Counted from the stretch's first letter, positions 1-9,194 are shown. The stretch: 64,000 nucleotides of DNA from DASZUK01 sp963745595 (GCA_963745595.1 CAVUYB010000008.1:1-64000), one strand, 5' to 3'. Numbers and translations are program-made. Notes: generated by a model from the sequence alone, not told the origin.

Positions 1-134
1 TGGCGGTCGACGGGATCGCCGACCCAGCCGGTGCCGTCGATCGCCGCGTGTTTCGCCGGGTCGACGAGGACCGCGAAGATGGCTTCGGCCGGGGCCTCGA
101 GGGTGATGCTGACAGCGATCGTTGTGCTCGCCAC
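1..134 (-). CDS. SRPBCC-family protein (3' part beyond window)
   Basis: Only the first 44 codons are inside the window. The GTG start at 134-132 is preceded by a strong ribosome site (AGGAGG about 8 nt upstream). The N-terminus alternates beta-strand residues and then reads APAEAIFAVLVDP, the usual opening of START/polyketide-cyclase-like (SRPBCC) domains, which bind hydrophobic ligands in a helix-grip fold. It lies 17 bp downstream of the dienelactone hydrolase gene on the same strand, so the two probably form one transcript. The exact ligand cannot be told. Confidence 0.6.
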   Translation of the reverse strand, partial: MASTTIAVSITLEAPAEAIFAVLVDPAKHAAIDGTGWVGDPVDR

Positions 135-151
135 GGTTAGTACCTCCTGTC

Positions 152-898
152 TCATGGATTGGGTAGCGACGTACTGAACAGGTTCGCTAGGACGTCCCAA
201 TGCCGCTCCGCCGCCGCCGGGTCGTAGTGGGGGTTGTCCGGCACGGCGAAGCCGTGCTCGGCCGGGTAGGTCTCGATCGTGTGCGCCACCCCCGCGGCCG
301 TCAATGCCTGTTCCAGCCGGTCGTGCTGGTCGGGTGGGAAGGAGGCGTCACCGGTCGCCGCTCCGACGTACACCGTCGCCGTCATCGCGCCGGCCAGTAG
401 GTGGGGGCTCCCGGGTTGGTCAGCCGCGGCGAGGCTCCCGGCATGGAATGCCGCAGCCGCCGCGACCCGGTCGCCCTGACTGCCGGCGGCGAGGAGCGAC
501 AGCCGTCCCCCGATGCAGTAGCCGGTCGTGCCGACCGCCTCGCCCGTCGTCTCGGGGAGGGCGGTCAAGAAACCGACATGGGCGCGGGCGTCACGGATGG
601 CCATGTCCGCGGTGACGCTCCGCACCAGGCCCATCAGCCGCTCCAGCTCCGCCGGATCGCCGAAAGCGGACGGCAGGTCGAACGGCGCGAACCCGCCGGA
701 GCGGTAGTAGATGTCGGGCACCAACGTCACGTAGCCCAGGCTGGTCAGCCGCTCGGCCATATTGCGCAGGGTGTCGCGCAGCCCCCCGGCATCGGGGTAC
801 AGGATCGCCGCCGGCCAGGGGCCTTCACCCTCCGGGACGTGCAGCGAGGCCGTGCTCGTGCCGTCCTCGGTGGTGATCTCGGCATTGCGTTGCATCAT
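152..898 (-). CDS. Dienelactone hydrolase family protein
   Basis: A 248-residue alpha/beta hydrolase of the dienelactone hydrolase family, cytoplasmic (no signal peptide). The nucleophile is Cys in GYCIGG (about residue 128), with the acid in the TGDASFP segment (about 184) and His in AEHGF (about 215). I start it at the ATG pair 898/895, preceded by GGGAGG; the frame is open further upstream but lacks family-like sequence. The family hydrolyses dienelactones in chloroaromatic breakdown, but most actinobacterial members have unknown substrates. A second, divergent copy lies at 28534-29277. An SRPBCC gene follows 17 bp downstream. Confidence 0.88.
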   Translation of the reverse strand: MMQRNAEITTEDGTSTASLHVPEGEGPWPAAILYPDAGGLRDTLRNMAERLTSLGYVTLVPDIYYRSGGFAPFDLPSAFGDPAELERLMGLVRSVTADMAIRDARAHVGFLTALPETTGEAVGTTGYCIGGRLSLLAAGSQGDRVAAAAAFHAGSLAAADQPGSPHLLAGAMTATVYVGAATGDASFPPDQHDRLEQALTAAGVAHTIETYPAEHGFAVPDNPHYDPAAAERHWDVLANLFSTSLPNP

Positions 899-1042
899 CT
901 CGGCCTCCCGCCTGTCGCCCAGCCCGACCGTTCCGACCCTAACGCCGGCGTTCTCCGCGGCTCGCCCGGCGACGGCGGTTGGAAAGGCCGCGGGCCGGGG
1001 TAAAAAAGTGGTCACGGAAGGACGTCGGAGGGAGGGACGGAG

Positions 1043-2592
1043 ATGTCCACGTTGGACGCAGAGCGTCGAACCTCGTCGAAGCTGGGGATGGGGTCATCCG
1101 GAGCCTGATCCCGGCCCGGCTGGACCGATTGGGATGGTCGAGGTTCCACACGATGTTGGTCGTGGCGCTCGGCGTGGCCTGGGTCCTCGACGGCCTGGAG
1201 ATCACGATCGCCAGCAACGTCACCGCACTCGTCAGCAAGCCGCAGGCGCTGAACCTCTCCTCCTCCGAGGTCGCCTTCGCCGTGGGGACGGTCTACCTCC
1301 TGGGTGAGGTGTTCGGCGCCCTGTTCTTCGGTCGCCTGTCGGACAAGTGGGGCCGACGGAACCTGTTCATGATCACCCTGGGCGTGTACCTCTTCGGTGG
1401 GCTCATGTCGGCGCTCACCTTCGGCCACACACATTTCTGGGTGTACTGGTTGTGGGCCTCTCGGTTCATCGCCGGGGCGGGCATCGGCGGCGAGTACGCC
1501 GCCATCAACTCGGCCATCGACGAGCTGATCCCGGCCAAGTACCGGGGTCGGGTCGACATCGCCGTCAACGGGACCTACTGGGCCGGTGCCCTCATCGCCA
1601 CGGTGCTGACCATCCTGGTGGTCGACAAGCTGCCGGTCAGCTACGGGTGGCGGGTCGGCTTCCTGTTCGGGCCCGCCCTGGGCTTCATCATCCTCTTCGT
1701 ACGCAAGAACCTTCCCGAGAGCCCACGCTGGCTCCTCATGCACGGTCGGGAGAAGGAGGCGGAGGCCGCGGTCGAACAGATCGAAGAGGCCACGAAGTCC
1801 TCCGGGGGCACCTTGGGAGAGATCGACGAGTCCAAGGCCATCGAGATCACGCCGGCCACCAACATCGGCTTCATCACCCTGGCCCGCACCCTCTTCGTGC
1901 GGTACCCGAAGCGGTCGATCCTGGGGGCGACCCTGATGATCACCCAGTCGTTCCTCTACAACGCCATCTTCTTCACCTACGCGCTGGTGCTGACCAAGAT
2001 CTACACAGTGCCGGCCACCGACACCGCCTACTACTTCATCTTCTTCGCGGCGGGGAACCTGATCGGGCCGTTGACCCTCGGGCACCTCTTCGACACCATC
2101 GGTCGCCGGGTCATGATCGCCGGGACCTACCTGTTGGCCGGGTCGCTGCTGGTCATCAGTGCCCTCATGTTCGACGCGGGGTGGCTCGACGCGGTCACCC
2201 AGACGGTCTGCTGGTGCGTGATCTTCTTCTTCGCCTCGGCCGGCGCCAGTGCCGCCTACCTGACGGTGAGCGAGATCTTCCCGGTGGAGGTGCGGGCCAA
2301 GGCCATCGCCGTCTTCTTCGCCATCGCCCAGTCCTTCGGCGCCCTGGGACCCTGGCTCTACGGCTTCCTGATCGGCAACGGCCAGGACCACTTCCGGCTC
2401 TTCATCGGCTATCTCATCGGGGCCGGGGTGATGATGATCGGTGGCCTGGTCGAGGTCTTCCTCGGGGTCAACGCCGAGGGGAAGTCGCTGGAGGACGTGG
2501 CGAGCCCGCTCTCTTCGACCTCCCGACCGTCGCCCCACCTCTCCAACGTGACCGGCGCCCCTCGCCCGCCGGCGGCCCGGACGGTCTTGTAG
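1043..2592 (+). CDS. MFS transporter, sugar/metabolite:H+ symporter type (probable 5' frameshift)
   Basis: A 12-helix major facilitator protein. Visible signatures are RLSDKWGRRN between helices 2 and 3, AGAGIGGEYAAINSAIDELIP in helix 4-5 (metabolite symporter style) and NLPESPRWLL before the central loop, which is typical of the sugar porter and metabolite:H+ groups. The start is odd. The only ribosome site plus ATG (GGAGGGACGG then ATG at 1043) opens a frame that stops at 1108, while the transporter frame has only a TTG at 979 with no ribosome site. One missing G in the run 1090-1093 would join the two frames into a normal N-terminus. The substrate is unknown. Confidence 0.85.
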
Positions 2593-2791
2593 TCGCCGGC
2601 CCGGCCGAGGACGGCATCACCGCCTTCTCGGTGGCCGGCCAGCGGACCGGACGGGCACCACCGCCGGGATCGGGCGCAGGCGATTGTTCCTGGTCGTGGC
2701 GGTTGGGGTCCGCGCCCCGGCCGACCAACCGTGGTTCACTGATCGACGACGGTCAGCCGGACGGCGGCCGACGAACCGGTGGAGGAACCCG

Positions 2792-3181
2792 ATGCTCGGA
2801 ACCCAGTACCCCCTGCTCGACATCTTCTGGACGATGCTCGAGTTCTTCCTGTTCTTCATCTGGATCTTCCTGATCATCACCATCTTCATGGACATCTTCC
2901 GCAGCCACGACATGAAGGGCTTCACCAAGTTCGTCTGGGTCCTGTTCATCATCATCCTCCCCCTCCTCGGAGCGCTGGTGTACCTGATCGCCCGCGGCGG
3001 GAGCATGCACGAGCGGTCGGCCCAGCAGGCCAAGCAGCAGGAGCAGGCCTTCCAGAGCTACGTCCGTCAGGCGGCCGGCGGGTCCAGCGCCGACGAGCTG
3101 GCCAAGCTGAGCGACCTGAAGGCCAAGGGAGCGATCTCCGACGAGGAGTTCGAGAAGGCGAAGGCCAAGATCCTCGGCTGA
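2792..3181 (+). CDS. PLDc_N / SHOCT domain membrane protein
   Basis: A 129-residue membrane protein. Two hydrophobic segments (about 8-30 and 45-68) are separated by a short charged loop, as in the PLDc_N (phospholipase D N-terminal-like) membrane anchor. A Gln-rich linker follows, then a C-terminal SHOCT motif (LAKLSDLKAKGAISDEEFE) of about 30 residues. The SHOCT helix pair is common at the end of small membrane and stress proteins and is thought to mediate oligomerisation. The ATG at 2792 has GGAGGA 6 nt upstream. The gene stands alone; no catalytic residues are present and the role is unknown. Confidence 0.85.
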   Translation: MLGTQYPLLDIFWTMLEFFLFFIWIFLIITIFMDIFRSHDMKGFTKFVWVLFIIILPLLGALVYLIARGGSMHERSAQQAKQQEQAFQSYVRQAAGGSSADELAKLSDLKAKGAISDEEFEKAKAKILG

Positions 3182-3205
3182 GCGCCCCGTCGATCCGCCG
3201 GCCCA

Positions 3206-3913
3206 TCAGGCGGCGGTCAGCGTCACTGTTCGGCGGTTGCTGACGGCCAGCCGGCTGGCTCGCCACCGGCCGCGGTCGTCGACGACCACCGCGCCGTAGC
3301 CGGCAACGCCTTCGATGACGTCGAGGCCGGTCGGCCCCGACGACCGCAGGGCGATCGCCAGCGCGCTGGTCAAGCCCGGCTCGGGCCCGACCACCGTGGC
3401 CCGGGTACCCGAGCGGCCGTCGACGACGGTGGCCACCGCGCCGGCCGGGAGGCCGTCCAGCGACACGAGCATCCCCCGGGCGGGCACTTGCCACGAACGG
3501 TCCGGGCCGGGGTGGCCGAAACCGGTGGCCATGTCGCCGGCCGTCACCAACGCCGCGGTCGCGCCGCTGGCTCGGAGCCGACCGAGCGCCTGGCCGGCCG
3601 CCCAGCCTCGGGCCAGATCCGTCGGGTCGACGCCGTCGGGGCCGGCCCACGGGTCGTACCAACCGCCGGTCAGCCGTCGGGCCTCGGCGCAACGGCCGAG
3701 CACCTCGGCGATCTCCGGCGGTGACTGGGCGAGGCTCTGCTCGTCCCGGCGCAGCCGGCTGATCGGGCTGTCCGGCTTCCAGACGCTGAAGATCTCGTCG
3801 GCTCGCTGCAGGCCGGCACCGGCCTGCCGGAGGGCCCGGGCGACGCCCCGGCCGTCCGGGACGGCTTCCAACGTGACGACCGTGCCCAGCGCGTACTCGG
3901 TGCGACGCGTCAC
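3206..3913 (-). CDS. ApbE-like protein, short and divergent
   Basis: A 235-residue protein resembling FAD:protein FMN transferase (ApbE), which attaches FMN to redox proteins such as Nqr/Rnf subunits. Seen: an N-terminal strand TEYALGTVVTLEAV, a WYDPWAGPDGVDPTDLARGWAAGQAL stretch that matches the family DxGGIAKGYAVD region, and LVTAGD in place of LVNAGGD. It is about 70-100 residues shorter than usual and the central glycines are changed, so activity is doubtful. Its ATG overlaps the stop of the upstream protease gene (ATGA), indicating translational coupling. No flavinylation target is recognised nearby. Confidence 0.6.
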   Translation of the reverse strand: MTRRTEYALGTVVTLEAVPDGRGVARALRQAGAGLQRADEIFSVWKPDSPISRLRRDEQSLAQSPPEIAEVLGRCAEARRLTGGWYDPWAGPDGVDPTDLARGWAAGQALGRLRASGATAALVTAGDMATGFGHPGPDRSWQVPARGMLVSLDGLPAGAVATVVDGRSGTRATVVGPEPGLTSALAIALRSSGPTGLDVIEGVAGYGAVVVDDRGRWRASRLAVSNRRTVTLTAA

Positions 3914-5061
3914 TCGCCCTCCAGCCGGTCGACGATCGCCGAGATCCGGTTCGACGGGATGACGAAGCCGATGTCCTGGGCGCTCGACCCGTCCGAACCG
4001 GTACCGGCGCCGGCGGTGTTCATGCCGACGATCTGACCGGCCGAGTCGACGAGCGGACCGCCCGAGTTCCCGGGGTTGATGGCCGCGTCGGTCTGCAGCA
4101 TGCCGCCCAGCGTCTCGGTCCCACCGTCGTCGCGGCTGGCCGTGATCTGCCGGTTCTCGGCCGAGATGATCCCCGACGTCACCGTCGGGCTGCCACCCAG
4201 GCCGAGGGCGTTGCCGATCGCCACCACCGGGTCACCGACCTGGACGGTCGAGGAGTCGCCGAACGTGACCGTCGGAAGGCCGTTCACCCCCTCGATCCGC
4301 AGGAGCGCGACGTCGTCGGCCTGGTCGGCCCCGACCAGCGTGGCCCGGTGGGCCGTCGACGACCCGTGCAGCGTGACCGTGATCGAGTGGGCCCCGGCGA
4401 CGACGTGGTCGTTGGTGACGACGTCGCCCGAAGACGTGACGATCATTCCCGTACCCTCCAGCTCTTCTTCCTGGCCGTAGCCGGACCCAGTTGTCGCCCC
4501 TGTACCTCCTGTTGCCGTGTCCGTGGTCGCGGTGCCTGTCGATATCGATGTCGATGTCGATGTGCCTGTCGATGTCGATGTGGCGGTCGAGGACCCCTCT
4601 GTAGAGCCGCTGACGACCGCCGTGATCGTGACGACGGCCGGTTCGACGTCGTCGGCGATCGTCGCCACGCTGTTGCCCTGGTCGCTGGCCAGGTCGGCGG
4701 CCGCGACCCCGCTCCCGCCGGGACTCGAGCCGCCACCGAAGGCGGCCGCCGCCACGCCACCGCCGACCCCGGCGACGAGGACGGCGGCGGCGGCGACGGT
4801 TAGCGCCCGCCGGAGGGTGGTCGTCCGGTGCCGAGGGGGGCGGCGACCCGGAACGTTCCAGCTACCGGCGGGCTGTGGCCGGTCGGGATGGGGGTGATCG
4901 GGCGGCGCCGGCGGGACCGGCGGCGCTCCCGACGGCGGCACGATGGCCCCGGCCTGGGTGGCGGGGAGGACGGCGTCGGGAATGACGATGTCGGGGACGA
5001 CCACCTCCGGCGGGCGCGGTGACGTCAGCCGGTAGCGGCCTTCTTCGGGAGCGTCGGTCAT
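3910..5061 (-). CDS. Membrane-anchored trypsin-like (HtrA-type) serine protease without PDZ
   Basis: A 383-residue S1C-like protease. An 80-residue Pro-rich cytoplasmic region precedes one membrane helix (about 85-108) and a Ser/Thr linker built from TSTSTGTSTS-like repeats. The protease domain shows TNDHVV (His), DDVALL (Asp) and GNSGGPL (Ser). The protein ends right after the protease fold (RISAIVDRLEGE), so the PDZ domain found in DegP/HtrA relatives is missing. I use the ATG at 5061; a GTG at 5070 lacks a ribosome site. The predicted active side is extracytoplasmic, suiting envelope quality control. It is coupled to the downstream ApbE-like gene. Confidence 0.85.
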   Translation of the reverse strand: MTDAPEEGRYRLTSPRPPEVVVPDIVIPDAVLPATQAGAIVPPSGAPPVPPAPPDHPHPDRPQPAGSWNVPGRRPPRHRTTTLRRALTVAAAAVLVAGVGGGVAAAAFGGGSSPGGSGVAAADLASDQGNSVATIADDVEPAVVTITAVVSGSTEGSSTATSTSTGTSTSTSISTGTATTDTATGGTGATTGSGYGQEEELEGTGMIVTSSGDVVTNDHVVAGAHSITVTLHGSSTAHRATLVGADQADDVALLRIEGVNGLPTVTFGDSSTVQVGDPVVAIGNALGLGGSPTVTSGIISAENRQITASRDDGGTETLGGMLQTDAAINPGNSGGPLVDSAGQIVGMNTAGAGTGSDGSSAQDIGFVIPSNRISAIVDRLEGE

Positions 5062-5162
5062 GCCCCCCACCCTGAACGGGCGTCCTGAGAGCCGGGGAAG
5101 AGACGGCTAAGAACCGGGTATGAATCGACCCAACCGATGCCCGGCGTCGGCCGGGCTTGGGG

Positions 5163-6617
5163 TCAGATGGCCGTCTGCGTCACGATCGTCACCGCGGCCG
5201 GCAGGCCGTGGACCTGGACGGTCGATCCTGACGACATGTCGCGGAGGTCGACGAACGTGACGGTGTTGCCGACGGCGCGGGCGACGCCGGTGTTGCCGAC
5301 GACGGCCCATTCGCCGGCACCGTCGATGGCCACCGGCACGGGTCCGACGCCGACCTGGATGGGCCCCTGGGGTTTGCCGGTGGCCAGGTTGATGGCGGTC
5401 ACGGTGTCCGTCGACAGCGACGTCGACCCGCCGTTGGTCACGAGCGCCCACTGACCGTCCGGACTGATGGCAATGGACTGCGGTCCCTGGCCGACGGTGA
5501 TCGGCGGGCCGGCCTGACCGGTCGTCAGGTCGATCGGCGTCACCGTCTCGAGCACCTCGGTGCCCTTCTCGGGGTTGGTCACATACGCCGTCCGCCCGTC
5601 CGGGCTGATGGCGAACTGCCCGGCCGGCGCGCCGACGGCGATGGCCGGGCCGACGGTGCCGGTCGCCAGGTCGACGGGGATCAGGGTGTCGGCCGACAGG
5701 TCGCTCACGTACGCCGTCTGGCCCGTCACCTCGATGCTGACCTGCGACGGCGGTCCGGTCACGATCGTCAGTGGTTGGCCGACCGTGCCGTCGTCGAGGG
5801 CGACCGGAACGACGGCCGTGTCGTCTTTGCCGACGGTCGCGACGTAGGCCGTGCTGCCGTCGGGGGTGATGGCCAGCGCGACGGGCACACCGGGGACGGG
5901 CACGGCCGGCCCGGCGGTGTCCGAGCTGAGGTCGACGGCGGTGATGCTGCCCGGGCCGTTCGAGTCGGTCCCGGCGGCGAGCACGTACGCCGTCTTGCCG
6001 TCCGGCGCCGTGGCGATCGCCTCCGCCCCACGCGGGACGTGGATCGGCGCGGCGATGGCGCCGGTCGCCATGTCGACCGGGTCGACGACGCTGGCCCCGG
6101 TCCGCAGGTTCGTCGTCGTGACGACGAGCGCCGTCTCCGCCGGTCCGCCGGTCAACACTTCCGGGGGTGGGGTCGTCGACGACGTGGCGGCCAGCACGCC
6201 GAACGTCACGCCGACGGCCAGCAGGACGACGCCGACGACCGGGATCAGCCAGCGGCGACGTCGCCGCCCCGGTGGCGGGGCCGAGGCCGTGACGGGTGCG
6301 TACGGCGGCGGCCACGCCGGGTTCCACGGGCCGGGCGGCGCGCCCGGCGGGGACCACGCCACCACCGGCGGCGGCGCGGCAACCGGGAGCGAGGGCGGCG
6401 GCGGTGGAGGAGGTGGCGGTGGCGGTGGTGGTGGTGGTGGTGCCAGGGTGAATCGCCCGGGCACCGCGCCGGCGAGCGGGACGCCGGCCGACCGGCCGGG
6501 AAGCGGGTCGGGCTGCCAGATCGGCGGGACCCGAGCGGCAGCGGCGAAGGGGGTTGGGCCGGGGCGAGCCGGATCGGCTGGGAACGCCCGACTGCTCCGG
6601 TCCGGCGTCCCTGTCAT
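5163..6617 (-). CDS. Membrane-anchored YVTN/lactonase-like beta-propeller protein
   Basis: A 484-residue protein. The N-terminal 130 residues are Pro-rich with an uninterrupted proline run. A single membrane helix (WLIPVVGVVLLAVGVTFGVL) follows, then an extracytoplasmic domain of about 300 residues made of repeated blades with AISPDGRTAYVTN-type motifs (at least five copies) separated by LTTGQAGPPI-type strands. This is the YncE/lactonase-like seven-blade propeller pattern. Such domains bind ligands or proteins; no enzymatic residues can be named. It lies 9 bp from the next gene on the same strand (ndh, upstream), so co-transcription is likely. Confidence 0.8.
   Translation of the reverse strand: MTGTPDRSSRAFPADPARPGPTPFAAAARVPPIWQPDPLPGRSAGVPLAGAVPGRFTLAPPPPPPPPPPPPPPPPSLPVAAPPPVVAWSPPGAPPGPWNPAWPPPYAPVTASAPPPGRRRRRWLIPVVGVVLLAVGVTFGVLAATSSTTPPPEVLTGGPAETALVVTTTNLRTGASVVDPVDMATGAIAAPIHVPRGAEAIATAPDGKTAYVLAAGTDSNGPGSITAVDLSSDTAGPAVPVPGVPVALAITPDGSTAYVATVGKDDTAVVPVALDDGTVGQPLTIVTGPPSQVSIEVTGQTAYVSDLSADTLIPVDLATGTVGPAIAVGAPAGQFAISPDGRTAYVTNPEKGTEVLETVTPIDLTTGQAGPPITVGQGPQSIAISPDGQWALVTNGGSTSLSTDTVTAINLATGKPQGPIQVGVGPVPVAIDGAGEWAVVGNTGVARAVGNTVTFVDLRDMSSGSTVQVHGLPAAVTIVTQTAI
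6395..6442. repeat. GGN trinucleotide tract coding for polyproline
   Basis: A run of GGC/GGT/GGA triplets. On the minus strand it reads as CCN codons and gives the long proline run of the beta-propeller protein. Codons vary between copies in the left half, but (GGT)n is uniform in the right half and could slip in whole codons without breaking the frame. Confidence 0.75.
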
Positions 6618-6626
6618 GGTCCGAGC

Positions 6627-8090
6627 TTACGGACCACCCGGCGTCGGGAGGGGTGACCCTTCGGCGGGCGCGCCACCGGGCGCGCCCGCCGCCCGGGCCG
6701 GATCCGCCGGCGGGGCGTCGACCTCGTCGGCTGCCCCCGAGTCGGTGCATCGTTCGATCGATGCGGTGTCGGCGATCCGGTCGGCGAGGGCGGCGATGGC
6801 CCCGCGGGCGACCATCTGGCGGAACGTGATCGTCCGTTCGGTCCGGTCACGCCCGACGAAGCTGATGCCCCAGTGGGCGAGCGCGGCGAGCCGGTTCTTG
6901 AAACCGGTCAGGAACGTCAGGTGGACGACGAGCCAGAGGAGCCAGCCGACGAAGCCGCCGATCGACACCGGGCCGATCTTGGCGACCGCCCGGAACCGGG
7001 AGATCGCGGCCAGGCTCCCGAGGTCCCGGTAATGGAACGGCCGGTCGGTGTGGTCGCCGTCGAGCCGCCGCTTGATCAGCGTCGCCGCGTGGACGGCTGA
7101 CTGCATCGCCACCTCGGCCATCGCGGGGAGGTCGTCGAGGGTCATCAGATCGCCGACGACGAAGACCTCGGGATGACCGGGCAGGCTGCAGTCCGGATTG
7201 ACCCTGACCCGTCCGGCCCGGTCGGTCTCGGCGCCGCTGGCGTCGGCCAGGAGCCGGCCGAGCGGCGACGCGGTCATGCCGGCCGCCCAGACCTTCGTGC
7301 GGGCGTCGATCGTCGTCGTCGTGTCGTCGCGGCGCCGGACGTCGACGGTCTGCCCGTCCATGCCGACGACCATCGCGCCGGTGTGGACCTCGACGCCGAG
7401 GCGGCCGAGGTCCCGGGCGGTCATCGCGGAGAGCCGCGCCCCGAACTGGGTCAGGACGCCGTCGCCCCCTTCGAGCAGGAGGACCCGGGCCTGTCGGGGA
7501 TCGATCCGCCGGAAGTTGCGCTGCAGGGCCCGGTGGGACAGCTCGGCGATCTGCCCGGCCATCTCCACCCCGGTCGGGCCGCCGCCGACGACGACGAACG
7601 TGAGCCACGCTCGTCGGGCCGCCTCGTCCGGCTCGGTCTCGGCCATCTCGAACGCCCCGAAGATCCGCGCCCGCAGCTCGAGCGCGTCGTCGATCGACTT
7701 CATGCCCGGCGCCCACTGGGCGAACTCGGGGTGGCCGAAGTAGGACGTCCCGGAACCGGCGGCGACGATCAGGCTGTCGTACGGGGTCTCGATCGTTCGC
7801 TCGGGCCGCCAGGCCGTGACGACCCGCCGGTCGAGGTCGATGCCGGTGACATTGGCGAGCTCCACCGTCGTATTGCGGTGCCGCCGCAGGACGTCACGGG
7901 TGGCCGGCGCGATGGCGCCCTCCGAGAGGATCCCGGTCGCCACCTGGTAGAGCAGGGGTTGGAACAGGTGGTGGTTCGTCCGGTCGATGACCGTCACCGT
8001 CACCGGCGCCCGCCGGAGCGCCCGGGCGGCGAACAGCCCACCGAAGCCCGACCCGATGATCACCACCCGGTGCACCGGTGTCGTCGTCAT
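6627..8090 (-). CDS. ndh: Type II NADH dehydrogenase (NDH-2)
   Basis: A 487-residue FAD/NAD(P)-binding oxidoreductase that passes electrons from NADH to quinone without pumping protons. The FAD site is VVIIGSGFGGLFAARAL (residues 9-25), the NAD(P)H site is VVVGGGPTGVEMAGQIAEL (about 167), and VFVVGDLMTLDDLPAMAEVAMQSA near 315 is the second FAD contact. The C-terminal third contains a hydrophobic stretch (GGFVGWLLWLVVHLTFL) that matches the membrane-anchoring region of NDH-2 enzymes. It is followed closely by the beta-propeller gene. No complex I genes are in the window. Confidence 0.9.
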   Translation of the reverse strand: MTTTPVHRVVIIGSGFGGLFAARALRRAPVTVTVIDRTNHHLFQPLLYQVATGILSEGAIAPATRDVLRRHRNTTVELANVTGIDLDRRVVTAWRPERTIETPYDSLIVAAGSGTSYFGHPEFAQWAPGMKSIDDALELRARIFGAFEMAETEPDEAARRAWLTFVVVGGGPTGVEMAGQIAELSHRALQRNFRRIDPRQARVLLLEGGDGVLTQFGARLSAMTARDLGRLGVEVHTGAMVVGMDGQTVDVRRRDDTTTTIDARTKVWAAGMTASPLGRLLADASGAETDRAGRVRVNPDCSLPGHPEVFVVGDLMTLDDLPAMAEVAMQSAVHAATLIKRRLDGDHTDRPFHYRDLGSLAAISRFRAVAKIGPVSIGGFVGWLLWLVVHLTFLTGFKNRLAALAHWGISFVGRDRTERTITFRQMVARGAIAALADRIADTASIERCTDSGAADEVDAPPADPARAAGAPGGAPAEGSPLPTPGGP

Positions 8091-8096
8091 CCCGCC

Positions 8097-8102
8097 GTTC
8101 TA
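8097..8102 (-). promoter_or_regulatory. Candidate -10 box of a leaderless ndh transcript
   Basis: TAGAAC on the minus strand lies 6 nt before the ATG of ndh with no ribosome site between. The last base departs from TANNNT, so this is a weak example of the leaderless arrangement seen better at 10239, 10320, 29403 and 49849. Confidence 0.35.
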
Positions 8103-8192
8103 CCCGACGATCGCCCGCACGGCACTCCACCCTCGGGACACCGGACCCCGGGCCCGTTCCCCGGACCGTCCTTGCCCCGTCTCGGGGATGGG

Positions 8193-8615
8193 TTAGCTGA
8201 ACTGCTCGAGGGCGTCGGTGACGTAGGCGACGAGAGGTAAGCCGTCGAGCGCCGCTCGCGGTACCCACTCGGCGTGGTCGCTCGACCCGACCGCCTCGGC
8301 CCGCAGCTCGCCGTGCCACGCGCCGATCCGGTAGACGATGCGAACGGTGTGCAGCTGCGCGCCGTCCGGCAGCGTCCAGAGGTCGGAGAGGACGCCACGG
8401 AGACTGACGTCGTCGATCGTCAGCCCCGTCTCCTCGGCCACCTCCCGGCGGAGGCCGTCGAGCGGGGTCTCGCCGTGCTCGAGGCCGCCGCCGGGCAGGA
8501 ACCACGAGCCGGGGGCGTTCGACTGCTTCGACGCCCGGACGAGCAGGACCCGGTCCTCGTCGTCGATACAGATGCCGTACGTCCCGATCCGCTGGTACCG
8601 CCTCCGCCCGGCCAT
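8193..8615 (-). CDS. Nudix hydrolase
   Basis: A 140-residue Nudix protein. The Nudix box is complete: GGGLEHGETPLDGLRREVAEETGL (given here as its key residues G, E, R-E-x-x-E-E, G), so it should bind Mg2+ and cleave a nucleoside diphosphate linked to another group. The YQRIGTYGICIDDEDRVLLVRAS start is a normal first strand. The ATG at 8615 is preferred over the in-frame TTG at 8636. It ends about 100 bp before the ndh start on the same strand. The substrate cannot be read from sequence. Confidence 0.88.
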   Translation of the reverse strand: MAGRRRYQRIGTYGICIDDEDRVLLVRASKQSNAPGSWFLPGGGLEHGETPLDGLRREVAEETGLTIDDVSLRGVLSDLWTLPDGAQLHTVRIVYRIGAWHGELRAEAVGSSDHAEWVPRAALDGLPLVAYVTDALEQFS

Positions 8616-8741
8616 CCCGACAGCATGGCTCGCCAACCGACCCGGACGTACCGCGGTCGGGGCTCGGCCGGGTCTCCTGGCGGTACCACTCGGCGGCGGT
8701 CTACGTCATAATCCTCCCGACGTCGCATGCGAGGGGGGCAC

Positions 8742-9194
8742 ATGGACCGGGACGACATCGAGGCCATCAAGCAGGTCAAGTACGCCTATTTCCGGCTGCT
8801 CGACCTGAAGCGGTTCGACGAGCTCGGCGAGCTGCTCACCGAGGACTGCACGGCCGACTACGAGGACGGCACCCGCCACTACGACGGCCGGGCGGCGATC
8901 GTCGGGTTCCTGACCGAGGCCCTTACCGACCCGGGCATCATCACCATGCACCACGGTCACCATCCGGAGATCTCGTCGACCGGCCAGGACGCGGCCACCG
9001 GCGTCTGGTACCTCGTCGACCGGGTCGTCATCCCCGGCGCCGATCTGGAGATCGGCGGCACCGCGTTCTACCGCGACGAGTACGTCCGGCGCGACGGCCG
9101 GTGGCTGATCAGCCACACCGGGTACGAGCGCGTCTTCGAGGAGCACCGGGCCCACTCGACGATGGCGGTGAAGTCCTTCCGTTCCCGGTTCTAG
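8742..9194 (+). CDS. SnoaL/NTF2-like domain protein
   Basis: A 150-residue protein with the NTF2-like fold of the SnoaL_4 type: helix DIEAIKQVKYAYFRLLDLKRFDEL, then LLTEDCTADY, a YDGRAAIVGFL helix, the strand GVWYLVDRVV and a final DGRWLISHTGYERV. This family contains polyketide cyclases, dehydratases and many small-ligand binding proteins; catalytic identity is open. The ATG at 8742 has GAGGGGGG 4 nt upstream, and a CATAAT box at 8707-8712 is a possible -10. The stop codon lies inside a perfect 17-bp tandem duplication. Confidence 0.82.
   Translation: MDRDDIEAIKQVKYAYFRLLDLKRFDELGELLTEDCTADYEDGTRHYDGRAAIVGFLTEALTDPGIITMHHGHHPEISSTGQDAATGVWYLVDRVVIPGADLEIGGTAFYRDEYVRRDGRWLISHTGYERVFEEHRAHSTMAVKSFRSRF

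Noticed and set aside
1012..2538. 508-codon minus-strand ORF opposite the MFS gene
   Set aside because: Low-complexity Gly/Asp/Glu/Arg composition; the opposite strand encodes a complete 12-helix transporter.
5775..7032. Overlapping plus-strand ORFs with poly-Gly
   Set aside because: They are the complement of the polyproline beta-propeller gene and show no domain of their own.
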